NCBI GenBank assembly: GCA_027943245.1
Contig: JANDJZ010000063.1
Span: 62,001 to 126,000, forward strand
DNA: 64,000 nt
Reading direction: 5' to 3'
Origin: Acanthamoeba sp. SK_2022b
Taxonomy: Eukaryota; Discosea; Longamoebia; Acanthamoebidae
Position numbers and translations under genes: made by a program. The notes beneath the pieces were generated by a model, which was given only the letters and a program-made list of their open reading frames with translations, was not told the DNA's origin and made no database searches. Positions 12,041 to 24,213 of the stretch are shown here, one piece after another. Numbering within the stretch: the first letter of the stretch is position 1; the number at the start of each line of letters is the position of its first letter.

Positions 12041-13315
12041 TAAGGCAGGATAAGCCAAAAGTGTATGTGGTGGGTGTTAAGTGGGGTGCGGCACTCGGCT
12101 AGTGTGGAAGGATGGATAGAGACTTGCCAGACTGCAGCGGAACCATTTAAAGGCAATCACCGTGGCATAACTGACCCTTAGACCAACCAGCTCCGCTGAA
12201 GTGATGGTATGGAACCAATAGAAAGCGCAGGCACATTGGCGCTAATGGGCGATAGCCAAGACCCTCCGTTACCTTTCTGCCATCTCTCCTCCAAATTGTT
12301 CGCCTTGCCACCCTCTCCGCAAAAAGGGCATCACTTCCCCCCACGGGACAAGTCTTGACCTATTGGGGGGGGGGCATGAACGGTTGCCTTTGACAACTGC
12401 CCATTTTCCTGGCTGAACTCGTTTTCGCAAGCGCCTTGGCATGGCAGACCAGGCAACCTTTTGGTCAAGACGACAGAAGACCGAAACAGCTATTCAGCAT
12501 TAAATCAGGATGATGCAGCTCTAAGTGAAACTGTCCCAAAGAGGTGTACGAGAACAGGCCGATCTCTATTCATCATTAAAACAACAGAGGCGCCGGAGCG
12601 CGCCCACAGCGACGCTCTCTGTTTGTAGTTATGAAGAGTCTTTTTCCAGCGCGCTCTGCGTCTGGAAACCTCCGCCAAGAAGCAGGGAGAATACGCATCG
12701 TGGGTCAATTAGAAAACCACAAAGTTATGACAAGAAGCTGAAGCAACACAAACCAGTCAATGAGCAGGACAGCCACAGGAGCATGTTGTCATCCACACAT
12801 GTTCATGTAGAGGTTGTTTCCAATACTTCATAGATGGACTGTGCACCCTCACCCAATGTGACCAAACTGTTCAACCCAACTCAAGCAGTATGTGCACAAA
12901 ATGAAGATAGCATTGCGAAACGCTCAGCATGAAGCTCGACAACCCAGCACTGCTGATGAAAAGGAAGCGGACCACAGCGCCAAATCTGACTCAGACGACC
13001 TCTGAGTGGACGACGTCAGGAGACACTCCTCACGGCGTGAAGCACGTTGGTGGTTACACACGCTCTCGCACTCAGGAGTTTAGGTGCTGTCGACAGCGAA
13101 CATTCCGAGTCGTGCGGAGAAGAAGAACGACAACAACGAACTGGGAGGACCGACCCGCGAGCGCTCGCTCCCCTCTTCCGCCCATCGTGCAGAGCAAACG
13201 TAGAGTCCTAAGCAGCAGCAGAGGAGGAGGAGGAGTAGCAGGCGCCGCAACAACGGACAGGCACAAATCGCCGAATCCCTACACGACACGGGTAGAGATC
13301 GCTCGATCTAGCCAA
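12041..13315. other. divergent intergenic region, 1.3 kb
   Basis: Lies between two divergent genes, the receptor kinase (-) and the TMEM164-like gene (+), so it holds both promoters and 5' leaders. Open frames exist, for example plus 12525-12833, but they have no recognisable motif and mixed codon use. The frame upstream of 13316 stays open to 12929 and could extend the TMEM164-like protein, but that part is low in complexity and unsupported. Confidence 0.5.
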
Positions 13316-14945
13316 ATGGCGACCAATCCCTTCACCTCCTCTTCCCTCTCGTCCTCAGTGGGCTGCGAACGAGACGAACTGGAGGAATTCCCTTCCTCCC
13401 CTTCTCGCCATCAAAATCACAATCGACCGACGGCGGACGATTTCGAGTACCAGCGCGTGAGCCAGCATTCGGTCATCTCGCTACAGCACCACAACCAGGC
13501 CCTCACCTCCTCGCCTCCCAGCAGCCCCGCCTTCGCCGCGCAGCTGGCCAATGTGCAGGACCAGGCCGAGGCGGGCCTCCTCCTCACACCATCGCTCGAT
13601 GACGTGGACATCATTACTTCCAAGATGCTCCCCCCGGCGTCGTGCAAGAGCGCCGCCGTAGGAGGAGGAAGGCTGGCCCGGTGGTGTCCGCCGCTGCGGC
13701 CGCTGGGCCGTCTGCTGCGCTGGCTCAACCCCAACATACGGTCGATGAACACCACGGGCGGCTCCATCACTGGCTGGTGGTACATCAGCGCCGAGCAGCA
13801 CGCCCTCGAGTTCTTCCTGGTCAACCTCACCTTCGTCGGCCTTCTCATCTACTTTGGCATCACCACCCACGGTATGCGCCCAACAAATATTTTATTCCTT
13901 TACCTAAATGATTTTTCGAAAGAAAAAAAAACAGATGAAAAAAAACAGATAATTATATTAATATAATTATATTTTTATCAGCCGTATTTGTACGAAATGG
14001 CTAAATATTCGACATTGGACGTAGTTCCGGCCAAGACCCTGGCAGAGCCAACGGGCACGATCATCATGTACGTGCTGGCGGGCCTGCTCAGTCTCTCCTT
14101 CCTGTACACTATCTACTACAAATGGATGACCAAGACTCTCATCTTCCTCCTCCAAGTGCGTAGTGGCCTGCCTCCCCAAGCCGAGACAAACAAATAAGTA
14201 CTTAATCGTAGTACTAACCACGTGTCCCGTGATCGTTGCAGCCGTGCCACGTGATAACGACGGTGGAGCTGTTCGTCTTGTTCGTGCCGCACGGATCCAT
14301 TTTAGACATGACCACCGTGTTCAACGTCATGCTCTACTGGATTTGGAACCCGCTCATCGCAATGGCGCAGCCCGACCTGCGCGACTACAAGCACTTCCGC
14401 GACATCTTCAACTACTTTTTCCAGCACGTGCTCATCATCCTCATCCCCTTCTACATCCTCTTCACACGGCAGTACGACCTCTACCACTGGTCTTGGGAGA
14501 ATCTGGCGGTACGCGACCATAACAAAAACTGTGCTGGTGTTGTTGTGTTGTTGTGTGTTGTTTCGTTGTTGTGTGTGGTCGCTCAACATTGGTTTGGCAC
14601 TGTGGTCCACGACAGGTGGCGTTCGATTTGCAGGTCCTCTATCACTTCTTCGTGTTGGAGGTGGTGAACTTTTTTGCGGGCACAAACCTCAATTACATGA
14701 TGGCCCCTCCTCCCGGTAACTGCCCTTCTCTCTAGACTTGTCGATCGCGTCGGTCCGCACCAACTGACAGTTGAGCTGTGAATTGTGCGACAGGGCCGCT
14801 GGAGTGGTTCGGTCCGTGGTATCGCGTGGTGATGACCTGCCTGTCGTTCGGTCTGACTGTGGGCCAGCGGCTTTTGTTGATCGATGGCGGCTGGTGGCTT
14901 CTGGGAGACGTCCTCTATGATCATGTCTTCCACTACTTCCCCTGA
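13316..14945 (+). CDS. TMEM164-family multi-pass membrane protein (putative phospholipid acyltransferase)
   Basis: Five exons: 13316..13871, 13982..14155, 14242..14508, 14616..14715 and 14794..14945. The N-terminal about 130 residues are polar, Ser/Pro/His-rich and without a domain. The rest is a TMEM164-like core with about seven membrane spans, including PCHVITTVELFVLF with a conserved Cys-His pair, QHVLIILIPFYILF, LYHFFVLEVVNFFAGTNLNY and FGPWYRV. Human TMEM164 is described as an acyltransferase making polyunsaturated ether phospholipids, with a catalytic Cys; the Cys in PCH is the likely match. The start has good context (ccaaATGG). Exons 2-5 join in phase, but exon 1 to exon 2 does not with the only visible GT donor. 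Confidence 0.75.
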
Positions 14946-15105
14946 ACAAAACAAAACAAGACTTTACAAACTAATCACCTGCTACTCTTTCTTTCGAACC
15001 GCCCAAAACCAACCTGGGTGCCCCTCGCCGCCACCCGCCTGTCCTGCTACGGTGTTAAGACTTTGACAGCTCAAGCTCACCAATGCTTGTTCATTGTGGA
15101 AGGTT

Positions 15106-18100
15106 TCAGTCGTCGTAGCTGTAGTGGAGCCGTACAAACACCTTGTCGGCCTTCTTGAATGGGCAGCCCTTGTACCTCCCGCGGTCTACGTCGTGCTTGT
15201 CGAGCTCCATTACGAGCTGATCGTCCGTCTTCTGCACGCGTTCGCCCGGGGCGTTGCCGTCGCCGTTCATCGGCACCAGCTCGTCCTCGTCGCCCTCGTC
15301 CTGTCTCAATTCCGGCGTCTCCGTGGCTTGGCTGCTGGCGCTGACCTGGTTGTTGCTGCTGCTCCGAGGCGTCGTGGCCCGGCTCGCGCTGACGTCGGTC
15401 ATGAAGGACGTGTGGATCCAGAAGTAGAGGAAAATCCGCTCCTTGCGCTCGCGCTCGTTGTATCCCAACAGCTCCAGCCGAGTGTCGCCTCGCAAGATAA
15501 CCTCCTTCTCCCGACCCTCGAATCTCTCCGACCCGTTCACCGTCTCCAATTCCCTAGGGAGATAAATAAATATAAATATAAATATAAATAATTCGAAAAT
15601 AAAAACAAAAAACAAACTTACCGTTCGAAGATCATAAACTCTTCGTTGATCCACGACGGGTAGAGCGTCAGCGGCTCCGTGAGCTTCTCGCCGTCGGTGT
15701 GAGTCACCCGGAAGCGCCACTTGGCTTCCTCACCCTGACCCACCGTCCCTCTCCATTGTTAACCCCGAGCCGTGAACACGGAGCGGAAGCAGGGCACACG
15801 TACGGCATGTTCGAGGCGTCCCCATTCCAGGTCCCTGCTCTCGCGGCCGTCAGAAACCATCTTGAGCTCATCGCCGCTATCGGAGTCGTCGTCGTCGTCG
15901 TCTGCAGGGTTTCCGCTCTTCAACAGGCTCTTCTTCTTCTTCTTGTAGGACGACAGCCACGCGGCAATTCCCCTGCCCGACGAGCCGGACGAGCTTGAAG
16001 ACGACGATGATGACGACGAGAACTCGCTCATGGCGTAGCTAGAGTTGGTGTACGAGGAAGTGTTGGAATCGTAGAACGATCGCATCGAGGCGGTCGCACT
16101 AGTGCTCTTGCGCCAGCCGTATTTGCGCGCCAGCATCTGCAGGGACGGCGAGACCTCGACCACGATCTTGGTCAGTGACACTCTGGGCACTCGTGAGGGC
16201 AGCGTCTTGTTGTTCTTGATCACCCTGCACAACCGCCATAGCGTGAGTAGTGATTTTGAAAAATTAAAAAATTCATATTTGAATTTGTACCATTCAAAGT
16301 AGCCTATGTATCGGCACTGGGACTGGGTCTCTACCCCCTGAAACTTGCTTCCCTTGGACCTGTGGGGCCACACGTCGTGAGGCACCAATTTTTGTCGACA
16401 CACGCGTTGTCGGTCGGAAATTGGACGGGTTTTGCCGAACACGCATTCGCACGTACCAATCGGTTCGCTTGGAGCCGAACAGGTGTAGAGCATCCTCGGC
16501 CGTCGGGCACAGGCCCGAGTAGAGCAGCCAAGCGCAGATCATCGTGCCCGACCTGCCTTTACCTGCGTGCGTGCGTGCGTGCACGTGTGAGCCCGTGCCA
16601 TCGGCAGGAGCTCATGGCGGGGAGTGCCACACCTCCGCGACAGTGGACCGAGATGACGTTCTCCTGGTGCTGATGCATCCACTGCTCCGTGTATTCACAG
16701 AACGCCAGCATAAGGCCCAGCGTCGGTACGTTATGATCGGCCACGGGGTACCTGTTAAGAAGAACGTCAGTGGTCTGAGCAGGTGCGTCACTATACAGCA
16801 CGCCAATCCTTCGTATCGCTGCCTGTACCGGATGACCTGGTGGTCGAACTTGTGGTAGTGGGCGCTGTAGTCTCTCTCCTCGCAAATGTTGAAGATCTTG
16901 AAGTGGTTGTGGTGTCGTTTCTGCGCCCAGTTCACAAATCGGTTGAGTGGATGAGCTCATGCACGTTTATATAATATAGGCAGCCGAGATGGGTTGGAGG
17001 TGAGTAAATTGCAATTTAAAAATCGAACCTTGAAGAAGCGGGCAACCTCGTCGATGTTGTTTCGGTAGAGAGCTTCCAGATTGATGGCCGGCACGCTCAT
17101 CACGATCACACGCGCTGCCAGGGACGATAGCACCACAGCCGTGAGCGTCGAACGGAAAAGGCCGTTGGGGGAGGGAAGAGGCGAAAGGCGTGTACGCGTG
17201 ATGTAGGCCAAGTCGAGATCGAAGCCGTCCTCCTGGAAGCGCTGCTTGTTCTCGCCCACGATGTGGCGAGCCGCCACCTGCAGACGCTTTCGCTGCTTCC
17301 ATATGTTGATCAGCACTCGCGAGAGACGGACCACTGTGACGAGCAGCATGGCCTCGCCCGAGGTGAGCGAGCCGAAGAGGCCAGTCATGTACGATGATCA
17401 GTCGGCGGGGGAGATTGGGGGGGGGGAGGATAGTACAAGCGGTGACAATGCGACCGTAGACGCTAAACGAACCGCCCGAGGTCCAGAACACGACGAGGAT
17501 AACGATGGAGAGGATGATGATGGCCACATCCAACCAGTTGAGCCAGTCTGTGGCATGTTTTCCAATGAGGCCGTGGTCAGGCGAAGCCCCACATCATAGT
17601 TCGTGAAGTGTGCACGAACCGGTGAAGTAGGATTTGGCTCCCCAAGCATAGACTCGGGCAAGCGCCTCGATGACCAAGATGAAGATGACGAAGCAGGAGA
17701 ACGCCAACGCGGTGTACAACGCCGCATCGCCTGTGCAGCCGAGCCAACACCCCGCACAGGGCATGCAAGGGGGTGGGTAAGAGAGGCGGGCGCACACGTA
17801 AAATGGAGATGGGTGCAGCACGCACTGTCAACGGTTATGTCCACGATGGCAAAGGCAGCGTCGATGAGAATGATGAGAATGATAAGGAGCTGCCACGGCA
17901 GCGAGTCCAGGATCACTCTCAACCGGCCACGAGAACGGCTGAAATAGAGGGAGAAAGAAAGGATTAAAAAAGCGAAGTATAAAAAAAAGAAAAAAATGTT
18001 TCGAGGGGGCGGTACTGAAGGTGGCCTCGCCAGCCGGGCATGTAAAGCTCCTGTTGCCGCTTCTCCAATTGCTTAAATTTGAGTTCGTGGTCCGCATGAG

Positions 18101-18215
18101 AATGATTTAGGAGATTTTGTCCGTCGTCTCCATCTCCCGCTGCCTCGTCATCCTCATCAACCAGGTGCACGTACGGCACCGACGACTTGGTGGCTATTGC
18201 CTCGCCCCCTTCCAT
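15106..18215 (-). CDS. voltage-sensing phosphatase (VSP/TPTE type): S1-S4 sensor, PTEN phosphatase, C2
   Basis: An acidic N-terminus (from ATG 18215) is followed by four membrane spans: S1 (SLPWQLLIILIILIDAAFAI), S2 (ALAFSCFVIFILVIEALARV), S3 (WLDVAIIILSIVILVVFW) and S4 (VVRLSRVLINIWKQRKR). The linker and phosphatase start GENKQRFQEDGFDLDLAYIT, the hallmark of PTEN and VSPs. The catalytic loop is HCRGGKGRSGT, with Cys codon 16640-16642, split by an intron; the GG before K is the VSP form, where PTEN has AG. RNNIDEVARFF and DHNVPTLGLMLAF also match. The C2 domain has a long Ser-rich and acidic insert near 15870-16080 and ends HYSYDD. It should turn membrane voltage into 3-/5-phosphoinositide dephosphorylation at the plasma membrane. 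S4 keeps only two Arg at the usual three-residue spacing. Internal exon limits are approximate. Confidence 0.85.
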
Positions 18216-18379
18216 CTCCTTTTCGCTTCTCGCGAGCGTCAAGAGAGAGACGATAACTTATAATTTGTTGTCATTTTATTTTGGTACTTTGCTTTGTGTT
18301 CGCCGATTGGGCGTTCCTTCGTTCCATTCCTGGTTGTTCCCAGCGCGTTGGCCAAGTGGCGGTCGCCTAGGGAAGAGTG

Positions 18380-19327
18380 TCACTCTTCGAAGACGAGATG
18401 GTAGTCGGCGTTGAGGGACCGAACTTGGATGCGGACGTGACACAGCCTGAAGACGGCGACCACGGTCGGAAAGCCCATCACGAAGAAGGCCAAAATCTTC
18501 AGCTCGTCCGGCCGCGCGGTGGCCACGTAGAGTATCATCATCCCGACGTAGACCAGCAGGGGCAGGAACACGACCTTAAGCGGCAGGAACTTGCGCACGT
18601 TCAGGTGCGGATTGCGATGGCCGTTTCCTGTGATGTATATATATATATATATATGCACGCCATGCATTGTCAGGCAGCGAGCGCAGGGAGAGCGCACAGC
18701 GCGCATAACACGAACCGATGAGCGGCTTGGTGCCGATGAACTTCTCGATGACGAGGTAAAACGTGATGATGAGGAATGTGACGCAGCCCCACCCAACGAA
18801 GTTGAGGAACGGAACGCCGTAGTAGAGGCCCGGGTAGTTCTTGTACACCCACAGGCTCGCCCCGGTGGCGCCCATCGGGTCGGCTATGTGGGCATGAGTT
18901 GGCTCTGTCAGCCTGCAATCCCCCAGTGCATAGGGAGAGGGTAAGGGCCCGGGCGCGCACCGATCAAGTCCCACGAAATCATGAGCCAGCCTGTGAGCAA
19001 GGCCAAGAGCGTGATCTTGGGAATGGTGCTCCGCTGCTGGGACATGTGCCCGTGCCCGTTGAGTATCATATCCGCAATACCTTCAATGGGCCAATCGATT
19101 TGTCCCAGCGGTGAACAACTCCACGCGGTGCATCACCCACAGTCCTGCCTGCTGCGGCTGCTGGTGGGGCGGGGGCACGTACTGAAGCATGGATAGAGCA
19201 TCATGTACCACGAGAACGGCACATCGACGGGCACGTAGCTGATGCAGGGCGACGAGAGGTCCGTGTAGGAGTACGCGCCATAGGGCACGTATCCGGATGC
19301 AACACCTGCAACACACACATAAAACAC

Positions 19328-19401
<74 letters not shown>

Positions 19402-20024
19402 TCGAGTCAACACAAGCTGGCTTACAAAAAACCAATGGAGAGAGAATCCACACCGATTTCCTCGCTTATCCATGAGATGACGACGGAGAGGATGGCAAAT
19501 ACAAGAGCCATGCGCCAGCCCAGCACGTAGAGCGAGTGTGCAGCCGCAAAGACGACCAACGAAATCGGCATCACCAGACCTGTGACCGGTCGAGTTTGGT
19601 GTGGTGATGAGACAATAACGGTGTTTGGGGATCAAGGTGGGCTTGATGACCTTCTGGCCAGCCCGGCGTAGTCCGTACCTAGGTCTCGGATAGGGTCCGC
19701 GTAGTGCCCAAACTGGGTAACGAGGCCGTAGAAAATGTACAGAAAAAACATAAATATACAAAAATATGAAAGGCCCAAAATGGCGTAGGGGACGGTCAGC
19801 AGCCGGCGCCACCTGCACCCAAAAAATGTTACTCACTCGCCTTATCATAATAATAACAGTAAATAATAATAAAAATTAGGCGTGCAAAAGAACGAAAACG
19901 AAAGGGTGCGGACACACTTGACGCGTTGCTGGTACTGCTTGACCATTTGGCGCCACGACGGATCGTAGTAGGCGCTGGAACCGCCGCTCTCCACCGAGAT
20001 CTCAGAAGAAACCGTTTCCTCCAT
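18380..20024 (-). CDS. CruF/DUF422-type carotenoid biosynthesis membrane protein
   Basis: Starts METVSSE-like (MEETVSSEISVE) at 20024 and stops at 18380 after HLVFEE. Exons encode about eight hydrophobic spans. Key blocks fit the CruF/DUF422 family (Pfam Caroten_synth): ISWISEEIGV, SGYVPYGAYSYTDLSS, VPVDVPFSWYMMLYP, WLMISWDLIADPMGA and GLYYGVPFLNFVGWG. Family members in bacteria and archaea hydrate the ends of acyclic C40/C50 carotenoids. Here the protein has a polar N-terminal leader of about 40 residues and many introns, so if it was acquired by transfer it is old. The substrate in an amoeba is unknown; the family call rests on several motifs in order. Confidence 0.7.
18636..18654. repeat. 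(TA)n microsatellite in an intron
   Basis: Nine TA units inside an intron near the 3' end of the CruF-like gene. Confidence 0.85.
19331..19399. repeat. (AC)n microsatellite in an intron
   Basis: A pure 69-bp AC tract inside an intron of the CruF-like gene. On the transcribed strand it is (GT)n and lies just before the acceptor of the exon that begins GVASGYVPYG. Confidence 0.95.
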
Positions 20025-20193
20025 CGTGCGGCGAATCTTTCGGAACAAAGCCAACGGTGTGTGGCTTCGCTGGGGCAGGCTACAAGCTGACAAGACGAAA
20101 AGGAGAGCGAATTGTATCCTGATATTTCTTTTTTATTTCTTTCTACATTTATCTCGCCATACACATGTGGGCCTAGCTGTCGGCAACGGAAAG

Positions 20194-20367
20194 ATGACCA
20201 GACTCTTCGAGTTCAACAGTGACGCTCGCGCTTTTGCCGCGGCCTTTGAGCGGATCAAGAAGAACATGAACTTGTCAGACCTATGCACCGGCTTAGGCGG
20301 GCAGCCGGCAGAGCAGACCTGCGTAGAGCTTTGCTTCGCGGCCTGTGAGAACGCTTGCGAGGGATAG
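20194..20367 (+). CDS. possible small Cys-containing protein, 57 residues
   Basis: A short plus-strand frame begins MTRLFEFNSDARAFAAAFER and ends CVELCFAACENACEG. Codon use (AAG, GAG, AAC, ATC, GAC) is like that of real genes here, and it has an in-frame stop. It overlaps, antisense, the last codons of the ERMARD-like gene (stop at 20293), so at least one of the two ends needs care. No family is recognised. Kept as a weak candidate. Confidence 0.22.
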   Translation: MTRLFEFNSDARAFAAAFERIKKNMNLSDLCTGLGGQPAEQTCVELCFAACENACEG

Positions 20368-23300
20368 TGGGGTTGTCGGTGTCGTCGCCAGTTTTTTGGT
20401 GGGCCCGGCGCCGGCACCGGCAGGGGTAACCAAGGCCTGGCTCACGAACCCAAGCAGGTCGCCTATCCGCTGCCAGTCGTTCCGCTCCTGCAGCGTGCGC
20501 AGCTTATCGAGCAGGCCCCACAGGTCCGTGAAGTACTCGCTCACGGCCTTGTCCTTGCCTTTGCCGCCTGCCACGGGTCCCTGCTTCTCCTTCCCCTCTC
20601 TGGGGTCGGGTTCTTCGCCCTCCGCTCCCACGCGCCACAGCTGCTGCACGGAGAGGAGCACGGCTCGCATGAAGGCCACGAACAAAAGTTGCACTGATGG
20701 CGTGGCCACCCGCCCCAACTCCTTCTTTGTCTTGCCCTGCGGCGAGGACTCGGCTTGGTCGCGGACCTGAGAGTTCGAGGGGGAGTGGTGAGGAGTTATA
20801 CGCAGAGACCTGGCCGCGATGACGGTTGACACGTACGACACGAAGGAAGCTGCTCAATCGCCTGATGATACGCCGCAATCGATCCACCCGTCTCTGTTCC
20901 TTGGACGTGCTAAAGGGCTCGAAGTCATAGAAGAAGGCCAGCGCCCTGTGGCCGCTACCGCCCCCCATGCGCTCGATCAGCGGCTGTAGGGCCTCGAGGG
21001 CTGCTCGGTGGGCTTCGCCAGCTGCGCCCTCTTCTGGCTCGCCTGCTTGCTCCAAGGAAGGCTGGGCGTCGACTAGGCGTGCCACGTCGTGCCAGAGCTC
21101 TGTGACTACGACCAGCTCTTTCTGCAGCAAGGCCTTCGGGTGAAAGCACGGGCGGTAGTCGACCGCGATGTACTGCCAGATGCGATGCAGCAGCCCCGAC
21201 TCTATTTCGGGTGTTATGAGTTGGTGCTCTTTCAGTGCGCCGAGAGTGTGACACGCTTCCAAGCTTACCTGGGAGAGAGGGAGAAGTCGGTCGGAAAGGC
21301 AGGCACAGGGCGATGGCCACCGCGATGCAGCGATCGGCGAAGTCTCTCGGAATGAGGTCATTGCCCTGCGTGGAGCCGTGGGCCAGATAGTGCCGCAGAC
21401 CTCCACCGCCTTTGCCCAAGGTCAAACTAGGTAAGTAGCGTGCCTAAAACTCGGGCATGAAGGAAAAAGAGACGCTGTACATTCGCTCCAATTGAAGAGG
21501 TCATACAGGGCGTGCATCATTGGCCTGCTCCAAGCTGTATAGAACAGATTCGGACCTGCGTGCGCGAGAATCGAGGAACACATCAACATCCAGCACGCGC
21601 CGAGAACAGCCGGGAAGGATCGCTGGTCAGCGCGGGAGGTATACCGTTGTCCATGGTGGGGCGAAGGATCTTGTCCAGCTTGCAGCCCCGCTTGTTGGGG
21701 CAATCGTTTAGGTACAGGCACAGCTTGCGCATGGAGTGCTCCATCAGCGGCAATAGGACCAACAGCGCTCTGCATGTAGTCAAGCGTTTAAGCATGATCC
21801 CTCACAAACACGCAATTGATTCTCGGCAGATACCTGTAGTTATGGCCCGTGGCAAAGTAACGGAAGGCATCCGACCAGAGCTCCTCCTGGCCGGCGACAA
21901 TCAAGAAATTGTTCATGATCACTCCATTTACCTCGTTGATCTGCTCCTGGCTCAACACATCTGCATAGCGAGAGCATCGTGGAAAAAAATGAACTTCCGC
22001 GTCTGGGGTTTAAGAAGCTGAGTAATGATAGTACCGGGAAAGACTCTGGTCCCAAGACCAAAGTCCAGGTTCGGCACAAATTGATGGAAATCGGTCAGCG
22101 GCCGTGGTTCTCCCATCATCTCCTTCCTGGCCAGATTGAGCATGATGAGTCCGCATGCGCTAATACAAACGTTTCAAGTGCGCCGTGGTAAGCGTACCGA
22201 AGCGGCGCTGGAGGCGCGGGCAGGCTGAAGATGGTCAGGCACAAGAAGGTGAAATAGGATCGGTCGAACTGGGTCTGTGTGGAGAGAGCGGTGAGTTAAG
22301 CAACAAAATTCCACTCATTGGGTCAGTAATCGAGGTGGAAACCTTAGTAGCAAAGCCATGCCACAGCAGGTTGCGTAGATTCAGGCCATCTTGAGTTCCC
22401 AAAAAGACATTCAGAACCACCGATATTGTGCTGCCCCACAGATTCCTGGAAGAACCACCACTCAATCAGATCATTGCGTGCGTGACTACATTAGATAGGG
22501 GCTGGTGATTGGTGCTTGCGTACTGGAACGTGGGCATTTTGAGTACATCTTGGAACTTGCGGGGAAGTGACCGAGGCACGTCGTTGTTGAAGTACAGTAG
22601 ATCTCGCATCCGCCGGTCCATGAGCGAAACCTGGACCCACAGTGAGCATAACGTTGTGACGGTTTAGGCGGTATAGGCTTGTGCCCGAACCATTTCCATA
22701 AAGGCGATGAGAGTGTCTCCATTGTGGTGAGCCTCCATGAATGACTGTAGCTGCATTGGAAAGAAACCGCGCTCTCAGCATCACAACAACTATCTGCAAG
22801 CCCTCGGGGCTCACCTGACTCTTTGGTATCAACCAATGATACTGCTCTTCGTCGCTGTATCGTGCGAGGAACTCGGCTATGGTCAGATGTCCCTGTTTAC
22901 AACGCACACTCAGCAAACAGTCACGCATTCGGCGGAAACAGTGAAGCTCACCAATTGTGCTTGGATAGCCAGGGCAGCCCGACGGATGTGAATGGCTGTG
23001 TGAGCGTAGGACACCTAACAAACCGCGTTTGTGAGCAGCCCTAGCATTGGTTCTGCTGCATAGTGCAAAAGGTGACACCAGTGTTTACCATCTCGGCATG
23101 TGTGCTGGCGTGTGGTGAGGGTTCAAAATCCTTCTCGTCGCCCGTCACATCCCGCAGCCTGTCTTCGAACTCTGTGTGGAGTTTAAAGGAGTCAGACGCC
23201 ACTCACAGTCGTTGAGTAAGTCAACGCGTGGCTCACCTGTATCCATGCGCACAAGAGGGGCGACAAATGCCTCCCACTTGAGCAGGCCGTCCTCGTGGAA

Positions 23301-23594
23301 GAACTCGTCGAGGCTGGCTTGATACTTGTCCTCGCCGAACAAGATAAACGCCGACTTCTTGGAGAAGGTGAGGAACTTGGTCTTGGCAAGCTGGCCGAGT
23401 TCGTCCACCTCGGCATCTAACTTGGCAACAACTTGCTCAACGTCAGGAGGGGGACACGCCAATAGCTTGGAGCGGACCGAGCACAGCGCCTGTGCTGCGC
23501 GACCGAACGCGACTGTGGCTGTTGCTGCATTTACCGGCAGCAAAGCTTCCCCCTTGGCTCGGAGTGTGGCCGCTTCCTGTAGTAACTCCTCCAT
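20293..23594 (-). CDS. ERMARD-like protein (DUF4209 family)
   Basis: Starts MEELLQEAATLRAKGEALL at 23594 with a helical, MIT-like N-terminus (residues 1-60), then many short exons to a stop at 20293. The key block is VFLGTQDGLNLRNLLWHGF near 22360-22410, nearly identical in pattern to the GLNLRN-LWHGF signature of DUF4209 proteins such as human ERMARD, an ER membrane protein linked to RNA degradation. Further matches are MRDLLYFNNDVPRSLPRKF before it and LPLMEHSMRKLCLYLNDCP after it (about 21700-21760), like the EH-LR-N segment of ERMARD. The C-terminal third is helical with a Lys/Gly-rich insert. I see no clear membrane span. Molecular role is unknown; exon limits and the exact C-terminus are approximate. 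Confidence 0.6.
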
Positions 23595-24213
23595 GGAAGG
23601 ACTGTGTCGTAGGCGAGGGATTAACAGAAGAACGATGGTGGCCAAGGAGAGCGAAGCAGCACAGCAGCTAAGCGGCAGGGGCACCACTGCGGGGCAATTT
23701 TCAGAAGGTCTCCCGCGTCCATTTTACTTCAGGGCCGGAGACGAAGTTAGCGCAAAAGCGTTGTTGAGCGCCAGGACGGAGCTTGAGGTTTATGACTTGG
23801 TCTCCTCGTCATTTAGAGGTACTTCATTTCCTGAACCATTTCTGTATCAATTCCGCTTTCCGCACGTTACCGTTGTTGGCTGACGTGGCAGCATTTTCTG
23901 CGCTGCTCGAGTTTGTCTTTCAAATTTCCACCGCCTGCCGTTGGGGGTCTTTGGGACATCGCTTCCTGTTTGCGTAAATCCATAGAGAGCAAGGCAACCA
24001 CATCCACCCACGTACCACACCACACGGCGCTGTAAGTTAAACTTTAGCAGGTACCCGCACAACGCAACCATCACAGCTCACGACCAACCTGCTTTGGTGT
24101 TTTTGTAGCAGCACCAACCCCCCCCCCACAAACTGCTGCTTCAATTTCTATCGTTTGCAGAAGTACAGCACCACACAACAAGAAACCCTCTTAGACCGGC
24201 TTTGTTTGAGAAG
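23595..24213. other. divergent intergenic region with promoters
   Basis: Lies between divergent ERMARD-like (-) and RING (+) genes. It contains a C run near 24119-24127 and ACCACAC-rich segments near 24005-24030. Open frames here lack recognisable motifs. No RNA gene seen. Confidence 0.5.

Noticed and set aside
19297..19530. Poly-Thr/His frame and other homopolymer-like proteins over microsatellites
   Set aside because: These are only translations of AC, GT, CAG and GTT repeats inside introns; none joins to a domain in its frame.
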